From Methylophilales bacterium HTCC2181 (GTDB lineage: Bacteria > Pseudomonadota > Gammaproteobacteria > Burkholderiales > Methylophilaceae), in NCBI GenBank assembly GCA_000168995.1, contig AAUX01000001.1:310001-374000 (forward strand): a stretch of DNA of 64,000 bases, written 5' to 3'. The notes below the pieces were generated by a model. It was not told the DNA's origin. It did no database searches and saw nothing but the letters and a program-made list of their open reading frames with translations. The translations under genes and the position numbers were made by a program. Positions 1-9,446 of the stretch are shown in pieces (position 1 is the stretch's first letter; each line of letters opens with the position of its first letter).

Positions 1-528
1 TTAACTAATGAGCCTTGGGCGCCTGTTTGGATTGTGGACTTCCCTATGTTTGATTTTGATGAAGAGGGTAATCGATGGAATGCGCTTCATCATCCATTCA
101 CTTCCCCTAAGGATGGCCATGAAGGTCTGCTGGAGACTGATCCAGGAAATTGTTTATCAAAAGCCTATGACATGGTCATTAATGGTTGGGAGGTGGGTGG
201 CGGTTCCATACGTATTCATCAACAGACAGTTCAATCAAAAGTATTTAAGGCTCTCAATATTTCTGATGAAGAAGCCCGTGAAAAATTTGGGTTCTTGTTG
301 GACGCACTTCAGTATGGGGCTCCTCCACACGGCGGTCTAGCATTTGGCCTTGATCGATTAGCTACGCTCCTAGCTGGCGCTGATTCTATTAGAGATGTCA
401 TCGCATTCCCTAAGACACAAAAAGCGCAATGCTTGATGACACAAGCACCAAATATGGTGGATGAAAAACAGTTAAGAGAATTACATATCAAGGTAAGGCC
501 TACGAACGCTGAAAGAAAAAATGATTAA
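1..528 (+). CDS. aspS: Aspartyl-tRNA synthetase, C-terminal part (cut by window edge)
   Basis: The reading frame is open from base 1, so only the last 175 residues are present. AspRS charges tRNA-Asp (or tRNA-Asp/Asn) in the cytoplasm. The piece holds the end of the class II catalytic domain: the FPMFDF stretch, the HHPFTSP segment typical of bacterial Asp[10 protein letters not shown], and class II motif 3 (GLAFGLDRL) followed by the DVIAFPKT signature. The stop codon overlaps the start of the next gene by 8 bp, so the two are probably translated from one message. The missing part is the OB-fold anticodon domain and motifs 1-2. Confidence 0.97.
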   Translation, partial: LTNEPWAPVWIVDFPMFDFDEEGNRWNALHHPFTSPKDGHEGLLETDPGNCLSKAYDMVINGWEVGGGSIRIHQQTVQSKVFKALNISDEEAREKFGFLLDALQYGAPPHGGLAFGLDRLATLLAGADSIRDVIAFPKTQKAQCLMTQAPNMVDEKQLRELHIKVRPTNAERKND

Positions 529-895
529 AGGTATTAATCATTTCAACTTAAGATCTGATGAAGAGACAATGCATATCTTAAAAGATTTTTATATCAATAT
601 CGTTGGGTTAGCTCTTGGCGAGAGGCCTGCATTCGAAAGCAAAGGTTTTTGGTTGAGTGCAGATGGTAAAGATGTGTTGCATCTTAGTACCACCAAAAAT
701 AATGAAGTAAAAGATCATCACGTTAATTCAACTTTTGATCATTTGGCATTTAGTGCTAACAATATGGCTTTTTATAAAAAAATGCTAACTGATAACAATA
801 TTGCATATAGTTACAGAGAGGTACCGGAAATCGGAACCAAACAACTTTTTTTTAAAGACCCTGTTGGAAATGGTATTGAGTTAATATTTATTTAA
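521..895 (+). CDS. VOC-family (glyoxalase/dioxygenase-like) metalloprotein
   Basis: A 124-residue protein with the beta-alpha-beta-beta-beta layout of the vicinal oxygen chelate fold. Probable metal ligands are His7 (in NHFNL), His74 (in FDHLAF) and Glu120 (in GNGIELIF), the usual H/H/E triad. Length and motif spacing resemble the FosX/FosA and glyoxalase-I branches, but those families include many uncharacterised members, so the substrate cannot be read from sequence. It overlaps the end of aspS by 8 bp and probably shares its transcript. Confidence 0.8.
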   Translation: MIKGINHFNLRSDEETMHILKDFYINIVGLALGERPAFESKGFWLSADGKDVLHLSTTKNNEVKDHHVNSTFDHLAFSANNMAFYKKMLTDNNIAYSYREVPEIGTKQLFFKDPVGNGIELIFI

Positions 896-926
896 ATTTC
901 ATTTAAACCTTAACGATGGAGAGAAA

Positions 927-1346
927 ATGAAAAGCTACAGAAAAGAGTTGTGGTTTGATGCACCGGAAAGAATGCACTTTACGAATATCACCCCTGACGT
1001 TAGAAACTGTTTGTCGGAAAGTGGCATTTCAGAAGGCTTTATTTTAGTTAATGCCATGCATATAACGGCAAGCGTATTTATTAACGACGATGAGTCGGGC
1101 CTTCACCATGACTACAAAAAGTGGTTGGAACATTTGGCTCCCCATGAGCCTGTGAGTGGCTATCGGCATAATGATACCGGTGAAGACAATGCTGATGCGC
1201 ATATGAAAAGGCAAGTGATGGGCCGAGAAGTAGTGGTAGCAGTTACCGGTGGCACACTTGATTTTGGTCCCTGGGAACAGATTTTTTATGGTGAGTTTGA
1301 TGGGCGACGAAAGAAAAGGGTGTTGGTAAAAATTATTGGTGACTAA
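927..1346 (+). CDS. yjbQ: YjbQ family protein (UPF0047)
   Basis: 139 residues, the usual length of the YjbQ family. Visible family features are the [10 protein letters not shown] segment near residue 45, the [14 protein letters not shown] block around residues 99-112 and the C-terminal [18 protein letters not shown] signature. YjbQ proteins are small trimeric proteins reported to have weak thiamine-phosphate synthase activity; the physiological role is not settled. A clear ribosome site (GGAGAG, about 917-922) precedes the ATG. It lies 31 bp after the VOC gene. Confidence 0.88.
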   Translation: MKSYRKELWFDAPERMHFTNITPDVRNCLSESGISEGFILVNAMHITASVFINDDESGLHHDYKKWLEHLAPHEPVSGYRHNDTGEDNADAHMKRQVMGREVVVAVTGGTLDFGPWEQIFYGEFDGRRKKRVLVKIIGD

Positions 1347-1414
1347 TAAAGGATTGTTGGGACTCAATTAAAATATCTTTATAAAAAATAACAGTTTGAT
1401 CAATAGAAAGCCCT

Positions 1415-2299
1415 ATGCCTAAAAAAAAATTCATAGCCATCGGAGGACTTTTATTGCTGTCTGTTGTATGGGGTTTAAATATCCCTTTTATGAAGGCGGC
1501 ATTAGAATTTTCCAGCCCAGCTAAATTTGCATTTTTACGCAATTTTTTTGGCGCAGTAGTACTATTTGTAATTTTGTTACTTTTACGCAAACCGATTGCA
1601 ACTAAAGCAACAGCAAAATTATTTACTCTTGGCTTGTTCCAAACTGCAGGATTTACTGGGTTTCTTATATGGGCTTTGGTTGAGGGGGGCGCAAGTAAGA
1701 CAGCAATTCTGACTTTCACAATGCCTATGTGGGTTGCCATCATGGCATGGCCCTTGTTGCAAGAAAAGCTCACGACTTCACAATGGATAGCCGTCCTTAT
1801 ATGCTTTTTAGGCATTGTGTTTATTTTTGATCCATTAAATACTAACAACAATTTTCGTAGCACTTGTTTAGCCCTAGCCTCAGGTCTTTCATGGGCTATC
1901 GGAGCTATTTTATCAAAACGCATGCATCATCAACACCCAAATATGGACCTTATCACCATGACGGCATGGCAAATGTTATGGGGATCCATTCCTTTATTAC
2001 TGGTAGCCATAATTTTTTCCTCACAACCAACTGTATGGACAGCTTATTTTTTGGGTATCGTATTGTTTAATGTAATTTTTGTTAACGCCATTGCTTACTT
2101 ATTGTGGTTTTATGCATTGAAATATCTTGAAGCCACATTCGTATCTATGCTTGCTTTGTTGACACCCATTTCTGCAGCAATATCCGCATGGCTTTTGTTA
2201 GGTGAGATACCAAATAGGATTGAAACCATAGGCTTTAGTCTTATCTTGTTTGGGCTTTTTTTATTGCTTCTATACAAAGGCAGAGAAAAGTTAACTTAG
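1415..2299 (+). CDS. EamA/DMT-superfamily membrane exporter
   Basis: 294 hydrophobic residues with about ten predicted membrane spans, arranged as two EamA repeats of roughly 140 residues. The first repeat starts with VWGLNIPFMKAAL and the second with SGLSWAIGAILSKR, both typical of drug/metabolite transporters of the RhaT/YdcZ type. Such proteins export metabolites such as amino acids from the cytoplasm; the cargo cannot be predicted here. It stands alone between yjbQ and yebC on the same strand. Confidence 0.85.
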   Translation: MPKKKFIAIGGLLLLSVVWGLNIPFMKAALEFSSPAKFAFLRNFFGAVVLFVILLLLRKPIATKATAKLFTLGLFQTAGFTGFLIWALVEGGASKTAILTFTMPMWVAIMAWPLLQEKLTTSQWIAVLICFLGIVFIFDPLNTNNNFRSTCLALASGLSWAIGAILSKRMHHQHPNMDLITMTAWQMLWGSIPLLLVAIIFSSQPTVWTAYFLGIVLFNVIFVNAIAYLLWFYALKYLEATFVSMLALLTPISAAISAWLLLGEIPNRIETIGFSLILFGLFLLLLYKGREKLT

Positions 2300-2365
2300 G
2301 TTATAGAAAACCAATTAACTGTTAAAATAAATACTTTATACGTTTTTTTAAATAGGCATGAAATT

Positions 2366-3094
2366 ATGGCAGGTCATTCAAAATGGGCAAATATTCAACA
2401 CCGTAAAGGTAGGCAAGATGCCAAACGCGGTAAGATTTTTAGCAAATTAACAAAAGAGATAACGGTTGCGGCAAGAATGGGGGGTGGCGATATTAACTTT
2501 AACCCTAGGCTAAGGTCGGCGGTCACTGCTGCCAAAGAAGAAAATATGCCGATAGACAATATTACCCGAGCTATAAAAAAAGGGACGGGGGAGCTAGAGG
2601 GAGTTAATTACGAAGAAATTCGTTATGAAGGATATGGTATTAATGGCGCCGCTATTATTATTGACTGCCTTACGGATAATAAGCAGAGGGCGGTCGCCGA
2701 TGTGCGCCATGCGCTTAATAAAAATGGGGGAAATTTAGGTACCGATGGGTCGGTAGCATTCTTATTTAAGCACTGCGGCATATTCTTTTTTGCCCCTGGG
2801 AATGACCAGGATAAACTGATGGAGGAAGCAATAGAGTTGGGCGCGGATGATGTAATCAATCATGATGACGGAAGCATTGAAGTGATTACGGGGCCCTCAG
2901 AATATCTGTCGGTAAAAGAAGGTTTTAGTAATAGTGATTTTAAATATGAGTTTGCAGAGCTAACGATGAAGCCAGACGTCGAAGTGAAGTTTAACGAATC
3001 GGATGGTGAGAAAATGCAGAGAATTTTAGATGTCTTAGAAGACTTGGATGATGTTCAGAATGTATATTCTAATGCATCCATCGGAGATGAATAA
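2366..3094 (+). CDS. yebC: YebC/PmpR family protein
   Basis: 242 residues, full family length. The N-terminus [20 protein letters not shown] is the family signature, followed by FSKLTKEI and the three-domain YebC fold. Members have been described as DNA-binding regulators (PmpR) and, more recently, as translation factors that relieve ribosome stalling at proline runs. The gene sits directly upstream of ruvC, a common bacterial arrangement. Its stop codon overlaps the proposed ATT start of ruvC by one base, which suggests translational coupling. Confidence 0.95.
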   Translation: MAGHSKWANIQHRKGRQDAKRGKIFSKLTKEITVAARMGGGDINFNPRLRSAVTAAKEENMPIDNITRAIKKGTGELEGVNYEEIRYEGYGINGAAIIIDCLTDNKQRAVADVRHALNKNGGNLGTDGSVAFLFKHCGIFFFAPGNDQDKLMEEAIELGADDVINHDDGSIEVITGPSEYLSVKEGFSNSDFKYEFAELTMKPDVEVKFNESDGEKMQRILDVLEDLDDVQNVYSNASIGDE

Positions 3095-3627
3095 TTAACA
3101 CTGCATCCATTATCCTTGGTATCGACCCCGGGCTCAGGGTCACTGGGTACGGCATAATAAAAAAGAATAAACAGGATTTAAGTTACATTGCGAGCGGTAT
3201 CATCAAGACTGGTGATAGCAAAGACAGTTTAGCAAGCAGATTAAAATTAATTATTCAAGGACTAGAAGAGGTGATTTCGCAGTTTAACCCTGAATGTGTG
3301 GCCATCGAAAAAGTGTTTGTTAATACCAACCCTCAAAGTACCTTATTGCTTGGTCAAGCTAGAGGTGCTGCGATTTCTGCAGCAGTCATCCATGACTTAC
3401 CTGTATTTGAATATACTGCACTACAAATTAAAAAATCGGTTGTTGGTCAAGGCCATGCTAAAAAAGAACAGGTCCAATTGATGGTAAAGAAACTACTTGG
3501 ATTACCTTCTGTTGCTAGCACAGATTCTTCAGATGCTCTAGCCTGTGGGTTGTGCCATGCTAATATTAACGCTAGCATCGCTAAACTAGGGGTGAGCAAC
3601 CGTATGAAAGGTGGGCGAATCTTATGA
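3094..3627 (+). CDS. ruvC: Holliday junction endonuclease RuvC, apparent ATT start
   Basis: RuvC resolves Holliday junctions together with RuvAB. The acidic residues Asp11 (GIDPG), Glu72 (AIEKVF), Asp144 and Asp147 (DSSDALA) match the catalytic tetrad. No ATG, GTG or TTG lies upstream of the essential GIDPG motif: the frame opens after an in-frame TGA at 3088-3090 and only ATA (3091) and ATT (3094) precede the conserved N-terminus. ATT at 3094 gives 177 residues, the family length, and has GGAG at 3083-3086 spaced 7 nt away. The first ordinary start (GTG 3271) would delete Asp11. It overlaps ruvA by 4 bp. Confidence 0.9.
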   Translation: MNTASIILGIDPGLRVTGYGIIKKNKQDLSYIASGIIKTGDSKDSLASRLKLIIQGLEEVISQFNPECVAIEKVFVNTNPQSTLLLGQARGAAISAAVIHDLPVFEYTALQIKKSVVGQGHAKKEQVQLMVKKLLGLPSVASTDSSDALACGLCHANINASIAKLGVSNRMKGGRIL

Positions 3628-4205
3628 TCGGTAGAATCAAAGGGTATTTATTAGAAAAAATTCCTCCAATAATATTGATAGATTGCCAGGGTGTGGGTTA
3701 TGAAATTGAAGTGCCCATGACCACCTTTTTTGATTTGCCTGACGAAGGTTCAGAAATTACTTTGTTGACGCACCTTATTGTAAGAGAGGATGCACAGCTA
3801 TTATTTGGGTTTGCGACAGCCGCAGAAAGACAAATGTTCAGGCAACTTATCAAGGTAAATGGTATTGGCGCTAAGGTAGCCTTATCCATTCTTGGTAGTA
3901 TAGGCTCGAGTGATTTAGCAGATGCGATTCAACATGATGATATTAATATGCTCGTTAAAATACCGGGTATCGGTAAAAAAACTGCCGAACGATTAGTCTT
4001 AGAATTGAAGGATAGACTAAAAGATTTACACATTGATCCATCGGTCAAGAAGCATGCAACCCACATAGAGGATATTGAAAACGCTTTAATCAGCCTTGGA
4101 TACAGTGCAAAAGATGCTTCCATGGCAATTAAATTGCTCCCTGAAAATATATCGATTAACGATGGTATAAGGCAAGCATTAAAAAGTCTTTCTAATAATG
4201 CGTAA
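3624..4205 (+). CDS. ruvA: Holliday junction branch migration subunit RuvA
   Basis: 193 residues, standard for RuvA, which binds the four-way junction as a tetramer and loads RuvB. The N-terminal OB-fold starts [12 protein letters not shown]. The helix-hairpin-helix pair is visible as [14 protein letters not shown] and [19 protein letters not shown]-terminal domain that contacts RuvB (about residues 148-193) follows a short linker. The start codon overlaps the ruvC stop (ATGA), and ruvB follows after 8 bp, so ruvCAB is one operon. Confidence 0.97.
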   Translation: MIGRIKGYLLEKIPPIILIDCQGVGYEIEVPMTTFFDLPDEGSEITLLTHLIVREDAQLLFGFATAAERQMFRQLIKVNGIGAKVALSILGSIGSSDLADAIQHDDINMLVKIPGIGKKTAERLVLELKDRLKDLHIDPSVKKHATHIEDIENALISLGYSAKDASMAIKLLPENISINDGIRQALKSLSNNA

Positions 4206-4213
4206 ATTTACTT

Positions 4214-5224
4214 ATGATTGAACCTGATAGATTTGTAGACCCACAAACTTCCGACGTTGCCGAAGAGGGAGTGGAACGTGCCTTACGACCGAAGGATCTT
4301 CAAGAGTATGTTGGGCAAGAAAAAACTCGGGATCAATTGGAAATTTTTATTGGTGCGGCCAAAAATAGAGAGGAGGCTTTAGACCATGTCTTATTGTTTG
4401 GTCCTCCTGGTTTAGGTAAGACAACCCTAGCGCATATTATTGCAAAAGAAATGGGCGTAAATCTTAGGCAAACATCCGGACCCGTCTTAGAAAAAACGGG
4501 AGATTTGGCAGCCATTTTGTCAAATCTAGAACCTAATGACGTCTTATTTATTGATGAAATCCATCGTCTATCTCCTGTTATTGAAGAAATTCTATACCCA
4601 GCTATGGAAGATTACCGGCTTGACATCATGATTGGTGAGGGGCCTTCAGCAAGGTCTGTAAAGTTAGAGCTTCCACCCTTTACCCTTATAGGTGCAACTA
4701 CCCGAGCTGGCATGCTAACAAATCCCTTGAGGGACAGATTTGGAATTGTAGCGAGATTAGAGTTTTATAATGAAAGAGAATTATCTAAAATTGTTGAACG
4801 TTCAGCTGGTCTGCTAGAGGTATCAATTGACCAAGATGGCGCAAAAGAAATAGCTAAGCGGTCTCGAGGTACTCCAAGAATTGTTAATCGTCTATTAAGA
4901 AGAGTGAGAGATTTTGCGGAGGTGAAAGCTCAAGGTAAAGTGAATAAGTTAGTAGCAGATCAAGCCTTGAAGATGTTAGATGTTGATGTGGTAGGTTTAG
5001 ATTTAATGGATAGAAGCTTATTGGAGGCTATCATTATAAAGTTTGCTGGTGGCCCTGTAGGCCTTGATAATTTAGCGTCTGCTATTGGTGAAGAAAAGGA
5101 AACTATCGAGGATGTGATTGAGCCTTACTTAATTCAACAAGGCTATTTGATGCGAACACCAAGAGGAAGAGTAGCTACTGCGATGGCCCATCGTCACCTA
5201 GGGCTTCCAGAGCAGAATAAATAA
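4214..5224 (+). CDS. ruvB: Holliday junction branch migration ATPase RuvB
   Basis: 336 residues, the usual size. RuvB is the AAA+ motor that drives branch migration. Walker A is GPPGLGKTT near residues 58-66, Walker B is LFIDEIHRL near 111-119, sensor 1 lies in LIGATTRAG, and the arginine finger region is in NPLRDRFG. The C-terminal winged helix ([15 protein letters not shown]) is present. It is third in the ruvCAB operon and is followed 8 bp later by ybgC, as in many Proteobacteria where ruv and tol-pal loci adjoin. Confidence 0.98.
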   Translation: MIEPDRFVDPQTSDVAEEGVERALRPKDLQEYVGQEKTRDQLEIFIGAAKNREEALDHVLLFGPPGLGKTTLAHIIAKEMGVNLRQTSGPVLEKTGDLAAILSNLEPNDVLFIDEIHRLSPVIEEILYPAMEDYRLDIMIGEGPSARSVKLELPPFTLIGATTRAGMLTNPLRDRFGIVARLEFYNERELSKIVERSAGLLEVSIDQDGAKEIAKRSRGTPRIVNRLLRRVRDFAEVKAQGKVNKLVADQALKMLDVDVVGLDLMDRSLLEAIIIKFAGGPVGLDNLASAIGEEKETIEDVIEPYLIQQGYLMRTPRGRVATAMAHRHLGLPEQNK

Positions 5225-5232
5225 GGGCATCA

Positions 5233-5619
5233 GTGAAGATAAGAGTTTATTACGAGGATACTGATAGTGGGGGGGTGGTATACCACTCTAATTATCTCAA
5301 TTTTATGGAGAGAGCGAGAACGGAGTGGCTCAGAGACTTGGGTATTGGCCAACATGCCTTAAAAACTAACGATAACCTGATGTTTGTAGTGTCAACCATC
5401 ACGATTGACTATAAAAAACCAGCCATACTAGATGATGAATTAACAGTTCAAACAGATTTACTTAGCATGAGGTCTTGCTCCATTGATTTAAAGCAGCAAA
5501 TTTTTAGAAAAAAAGAGTTGTTAACAAATAGCATAGTGACGGTTGCATGTATTGATGCTAACCAATTAAAACCAGTAAAAATACCTACAACAATTAAAAA
5601 ACTTATGGAGCTTTTATGA
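5233..5619 (+). CDS. ybgC: Tol-Pal associated acyl-CoA thioesterase YbgC
   Basis: A 128-residue hotdog-fold thioesterase of the 4-hydroxybenzoyl-CoA type. The active-site block is YYEDTDSGGVVYHSNYL, with Asp11 and His18 as the expected catalytic pair. In E. coli YbgC is encoded first in the tol-pal operon and acts on acyl-CoA/acyl-ACP at the inner membrane; its link to Tol function is unclear. The start is GTG at 5233, since no ATG precedes the motif. It overlaps tolQ by 4 bp (ATGA). Confidence 0.93.
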   Translation: MKIRVYYEDTDSGGVVYHSNYLNFMERARTEWLRDLGIGQHALKTNDNLMFVVSTITIDYKKPAILDDELTVQTDLLSMRSCSIDLKQQIFRKKELLTNSIVTVACIDANQLKPVKIPTTIKKLMELL

Positions 5620-6287
5620 ATATAGGCAGTGATTTATCTTTTTTCTCATTAATATTCGGAGCTAGTCTGCCTGTTCAGCTGGTCATGTTGATATTAATTG
5701 CAGCATCGGTCATTTCATGGAAATTTATTTACTTAAAAGTGAAATTCCTTAAAGAGTCGGAAGAAAATGCCCAAGAATTTGAAAAGTTTTTTTGGTCAGG
5801 CGGTGATCTTGCCAAACTTTATGAGTCGGTCAGTAATAACTCTAGAGGGATAAATGGTTTAGCGGAGATATTTCGATCAGGCTACAAAGAATATATGGGG
5901 CAGAAAGAACATCAGGCATTTGATAAGAAAAGTATTGAAAGCGTGAGGCGTGCCATGCGTGCTTCCTACAATAGAGAGATAGATACGCTGGATCAACATC
6001 TGCCTTTTTTAGCTTCTGTTGGTTCTGTTAGTCCCTATATAGGTCTTTTTGGAACAGTTTGGGGCATCATGAATGCATTTATTGGCCTATCCAATGTAGC
6101 ACAAGCAACATTAAGTCAAGTTGCACCCGGAATTGCAGAAGCATTGATAGCAACGGCTATCGGACTTTTTGCGGCAATACCGGCCGTAATTGCTTACAAT
6201 CGATTCGCCACAAAAGTTGATCGCTTGTCCTTACGGTTTGAAAGCTTTATAGAAGAATTCATTAATATTGTGGACAGAAAAGGGTAA
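5616..6287 (+). CDS. tolQ: Tol-Pal motor subunit TolQ
   Basis: 223 residues with three membrane spans: one near residues 18-38 and two in the C-terminal half (LPFLASVGSVSPYIGLFGTVWGI and the segment from GIAEALIATAIGLFAAIPAV). This is the MotA/TolQ/ExbB proton-channel fold. TolQ with TolR converts the proton gradient into movement of TolA during outer-membrane constriction. It is translationally coupled to ybgC and followed by tolR after 2 bp. Confidence 0.97.
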   Translation: MNIGSDLSFFSLIFGASLPVQLVMLILIAASVISWKFIYLKVKFLKESEENAQEFEKFFWSGGDLAKLYESVSNNSRGINGLAEIFRSGYKEYMGQKEHQAFDKKSIESVRRAMRASYNREIDTLDQHLPFLASVGSVSPYIGLFGTVWGIMNAFIGLSNVAQATLSQVAPGIAEALIATAIGLFAAIPAVIAYNRFATKVDRLSLRFESFIEEFINIVDRKG

Positions 6288-6289
6288 CA

Positions 6290-6676
6290 ATGAAGAAGCG
6301 TCGCCTAATGAATCAAATTAATGTTGTCCCATACATTGATGTTATGTTGGTTTTGTTAGTGATCTTTATGATCACTGCACCTATGACTAATCCCGGGGTA
6401 GTGGAGCTTCCTAAGGTGGGTGAGACATTAAAACAACAAGAAAGCCCTATCGTTATTTCAATAAAAAAAGATGGTTCGGCCGAAATTGATGGGAAAAAGT
6501 TTAAAAATGATGCCCTTCTGGCACATGTAAAAAAGTTAACGTCAGCAAAACCAGAGCAATCCGTGGTAATTGCTGCTGATAAAAAGGTAGATTACGGGCA
6601 AGTTATTACCATTATGGACCTATTGAAACAAAATGAGATTAGTAAAGTGGGTCTCCTTTTAACCCCAGCTAAATAA
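6290..6676 (+). CDS. tolR: Tol-Pal motor subunit TolR
   Basis: 128 residues of the ExbD/TolR family. A single N-terminal membrane span (about residues 16-34) carries Asp17 in the NVVPYIDVMLVLLVIFMI segment, the conserved proton-accepting residue. The rest is periplasmic with the usual IVISIKKDG and VVIAADKKVDYGQV segments. It sits 2 bp after tolQ and 6 bp before tolA, as in the standard operon. Confidence 0.97.
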   Translation: MKKRRLMNQINVVPYIDVMLVLLVIFMITAPMTNPGVVELPKVGETLKQQESPIVISIKKDGSAEIDGKKFKNDALLAHVKKLTSAKPEQSVVIAADKKVDYGQVITIMDLLKQNEISKVGLLLTPAK

Positions 6677-6682
6677 AATTAT

Positions 6683-7540
6683 ATGCGATTATCCTGGCTT
6701 GAAAATAACGATAATTTACAGGCTAATTTATTTACGCTAGTTATTCATTTAGCACTTTTTATTTTCATGATTTTCTCCGTAAATTGGCAAGTCAAAACCC
6801 CTTATTATGCTGAAGTTGAATTATGGGATGCCATTCCTACTCAAATAAAACCTAAGCCCCTCATAAAAAGAGCTACGCCTAAAGTACAAAAGCCGCAACC
6901 ATCGATAGCAGAAAAGATCGTAGAAGCTAAAAAAGATGCTGACATTCAGTTGAAAAAGAAAAAAGCAGCTGAGTTGAAAAAGAAAAAAGCAGCTGAGTTG
7001 AAAAAGAAAAAAGCAGCTGAGTTGAAAAAAATAGAACAATTGAAGAAAAAAGCATTGGAAGAAGAGAAGCTTGCTGAACTGCAAAAGCGGCTCTTGGAGG
7101 ATGAGGAGGTAGAAAAAGTACAAAAAAAACTCCTAGAACAGGATGACTTAGAGCGTTTGCAAGAAGAGCTGAGGAACAAGGACCTAGCCAAAGAAACTCG
7201 AATAGCCATTGAAGGAACCCAAGACCTTGTTGCTGGCACAAATTCTGGGGAGTTAGAAAAATATAAAGCATTGATTCAGCAAAAAATATATCAAAATGTA
7301 AATAAGCAACTATGTGGTCTGGACCCACTGGAACTAATCTTTGAAATCGTCTTGATGCCAACTGGTGACTTGATTGGCGGTGCAAAAATGATAAAGTCTA
7401 GTAAGATTGAAAGCTGTGATCAGGCCGTAGAAAGAGCCATACTTCAGGCACAACCCTTACCGATGCCTCAGGATAATCGTCTTTTTGCACAGCTTAAAAA
7501 GTTGAAGCTTAAATTTCAGCCAAACGGACCTATTAATTAA
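6683..7540 (+). CDS. tolA: Tol-Pal periplasm-spanning protein TolA
   Basis: 285 residues. One N-terminal membrane span (about residues 15-33) is followed by a Pro-rich stretch, a Lys/Ala/Glu/Leu-rich coiled-coil segment (about residues 75-175) and a C-terminal globular TolA domain with two cysteines (about residues 190-285). TolA links the TolQR motor to Pal and TolB across the periplasm. The coiled coil contains three exact 24-bp repeats (LKKKKAAE). The protein is shorter than E. coli TolA (421 residues), mainly because the helical domain is short. Confidence 0.93.
   Translation: MRLSWLENNDNLQANLFTLVIHLALFIFMIFSVNWQVKTPYYAEVELWDAIPTQIKPKPLIKRATPKVQKPQPSIAEKIVEAKKDADIQLKKKKAAELKKKKAAELKKKKAAELKKIEQLKKKALEEEKLAELQKRLLEDEEVEKVQKKLLEQDDLERLQEELRNKDLAKETRIAIEGTQDLVAGTNSGELEKYKALIQQKIYQNVNKQLCGLDPLELIFEIVLMPTGDLIGGAKMIKSSKIESCDQAVERAILQAQPLPMPQDNRLFAQLKKLKLKFQPNGPIN
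6950..7021 (+). repeat. Three exact tandem 24-bp repeats inside tolA
   Basis: Three identical units (6950-6973, 6974-6997, 6998-7021) each encode LKKKKAAE in the TolA helical domain. A partial fourth copy begins at 7022 and diverges after about ten bases. Exact identity at DNA level points to recent duplication or slippage; copy number could vary between strains. Confidence 0.95.
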
Positions 7541-7549
7541 CTAAAGGTA

Positions 7550-8854
7550 ATGTCTATGAAGCAGTCTTTTTGGAAATTCTTTTTTTTAATTTGGCTTGTG
7601 TGTATTTCAAATGCAAGTCATGCACTTGAGGTGATTGAGATTCTTGGAGGTAAAGCCAGTCAGATACCTGTGGCTGTCATTCCCTTTAAGGACAACAATG
7701 CCCAAAAAAGTATGCAGCTCATGCATGAAGTTATAACAAATGATCTTAATCGTTCTGGATTATTCAGCTCCATTGATATCTCCGGTGTTTCAGATTACCC
7801 GATTGATGAGCGAGAAGTGAATTTTAGTAACTGGGCTGCACTACAATCACAGTTTATTGTTGTGGGTAAAATTGATGCTATTGGAAGATCCAATAGTCAG
7901 ATGCAGGTAACGTGGAGTTTGATTGATATTTATAAGGAAAAAACGGTTTTATCGGTAGCTATTAAAGGACAGCCAAGCCAGTATAGAGTGATAGCCCACC
8001 GCATCGCAGATACTATTTATGAAAAACTCACTGGAAGCAAAGGAGTGTTTGATACGAACATAGCATTCGTAAAAAAACTGGGTAAAGAAAAGTACAGCCT
8101 ATTTATTGCTGATTACGACGGCCATAACCCAAGAGCAATTGTAAACTCTAGATACTCCATTATCTCCCCGAGATGGTCACCGAATGGAAAAAAGATAGCT
8201 TACGTCTCATTCGAAAAAAAGAAGCCTGTTATTTACGTTCAAGATATTGAGACAGGAAAAAGAACCTTGCTGGCTAATTTTAGAGGAAATAATAGCGCCC
8301 CTGCATGGTCCCCAGATAGTAAAAAGCTTGCGATTGTCTTGACTTATAGCGCTAACTCACAAATTTATACTATTGATGCAGATGGAAAAAATATCAAACA
8401 ATTGATGCGCACGCGATCCATTAATACTGAGCCTGCATGGTCACCCAACGGAAAAGAAATCTATTTCTCATCAGACCGAGCAGGAAGCGCACAAATTTAC
8501 AAAGTCGACGTTGATACCAACGAAGTAGTGAGAGTAACTTTTGAGGGAAATAATAACGTTAGCCCTAGCTTATCTCCCGATGGAAAATTATTACTTTTCC
8601 TCAATCAAGATAATGGAAGCTACAGAGTCGCTATACAAAATCTACTATCCAACCAAATGTTAAAATTAACAAACGGACCGGATGACGAGTCTCCGATCTT
8701 TTCTCCTAACGGACATATGGTATTATTTACTTATAAGGACTATGGAAAAGTCACAAAAATTGGTACAGTATCAATAAATGGATTAAAAATGACGCCCATT
8801 GATGTTGGTTCTGAGGCAATATTAGAGTCAACCTGGGGGCCACTATACGATTAA
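7550..8854 (+). CDS. tolB: Tol-Pal periplasmic beta-propeller protein TolB
   Basis: 434 residues. An N-terminal signal peptide ends near ASHALEV, followed by the alpha/beta N-terminal domain and a six-bladed beta-propeller with the repeated WSPDGKKIA / WSPNGK motifs from about residue 200. TolB binds Pal at the outer membrane and is displaced by TolA. Two in-frame starts exist, ATG 7550 and ATG 7556; the AAAGG at 7542-7546 is better spaced for 7556, so the true start may be six bases later. Confidence 0.96.
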   Translation: MSMKQSFWKFFFLIWLVCISNASHALEVIEILGGKASQIPVAVIPFKDNNAQKSMQLMHEVITNDLNRSGLFSSIDISGVSDYPIDEREVNFSNWAALQSQFIVVGKIDAIGRSNSQMQVTWSLIDIYKEKTVLSVAIKGQPSQYRVIAHRIADTIYEKLTGSKGVFDTNIAFVKKLGKEKYSLFIADYDGHNPRAIVNSRYSIISPRWSPNGKKIAYVSFEKKKPVIYVQDIETGKRTLLANFRGNNSAPAWSPDSKKLAIVLTYSANSQIYTIDADGKNIKQLMRTRSINTEPAWSPNGKEIYFSSDRAGSAQIYKVDVDTNEVVRVTFEGNNNVSPSLSPDGKLLLFLNQDNGSYRVAIQNLLSNQMLKLTNGPDDESPIFSPNGHMVLFTYKDYGKVTKIGTVSINGLKMTPIDVGSEAILESTWGPLYD

Positions 8855-8879
8855 ATTTTATTTAAACAAGGGAAAAACA

Positions 8880-9419
8880 ATGAAAAATTCTATATTACTA
8901 GCTTCGCTCCTCGCAGTTCTAGCAGCTGGTTGTAGCACTACAGATATTAATGATCCTATGGGCCTGAATGCGCCATTTCCTGAGCTTGAATCTAGAACGG
9001 GTGATGGATCAGAAGTTGATTTAATTGGCTCTAGTCAAGGAAAAAAATTAAACCAGTCGGCATTAGATGAGTTAGCTGCAGCTGCTGAGCTAGCTGATAG
9101 AAGCGTATATTTTGATTACGATAGCTTCGCAATCAAATCAGACTTTGAGGGCGTAATTAGTAATCATGCTACTTTTATCAATAAACACGATGCAGCAGTG
9201 GTGGTTTATGGTAATGCTGATTATAGAGGTTCGCATGAATATAACTTGGCCTTAGGACAGAAACGCGCAGTTGCGGTAAAACAGGCTTTAGAGGCGTTAG
9301 GTGTCAATGGCTCAGCGATCGAAACCATCAGTTTTGGTGAAGAGCATGCTAATCAAACATGTACCGGCAGCACTTGTGGTCAGGATAGGCGTGCAGATAT
9401 TGGTTATGTAGGCGAATAA
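8880..9419 (+). CDS. pal: Peptidoglycan-associated lipoprotein Pal
   Basis: 179 residues. The signal peptide ends in the lipobox LAAGC, so Cys18 is the predicted lipidated residue. The C-terminal OmpA-like domain (about residues 75-179) shows YFDYDSFAI and the peptidoglycan-binding block NADYRGSHEYNLALGQKRA. Pal anchors the outer membrane to the wall and is the TolA/TolB partner. A good ribosome site (AAGGGAAAA) lies before the ATG. Confidence 0.96.
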   Translation: MKNSILLASLLAVLAAGCSTTDINDPMGLNAPFPELESRTGDGSEVDLIGSSQGKKLNQSALDELAAAAELADRSVYFDYDSFAIKSDFEGVISNHATFINKHDAAVVVYGNADYRGSHEYNLALGQKRAVAVKQALEALGVNGSAIETISFGEEHANQTCTGSTCGQDRRADIGYVGE

Positions 9420-9446
9420 CGTAACGTATATAGACTAAAGCTTTAC

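Noticed and set aside
3271-3627. ruvC starting at GTG 3271
   Set aside because: It would remove the first catalytic Asp and 59 residues conserved in all RuvC proteins.
6821-7385. Three overlapping reverse-strand ORFs opposite tolA
   Set aside because: They are rich in Phe, Leu and Ser because the TolA coiled coil is rich in AAA/GAA/GCA codons; no family motif is seen.
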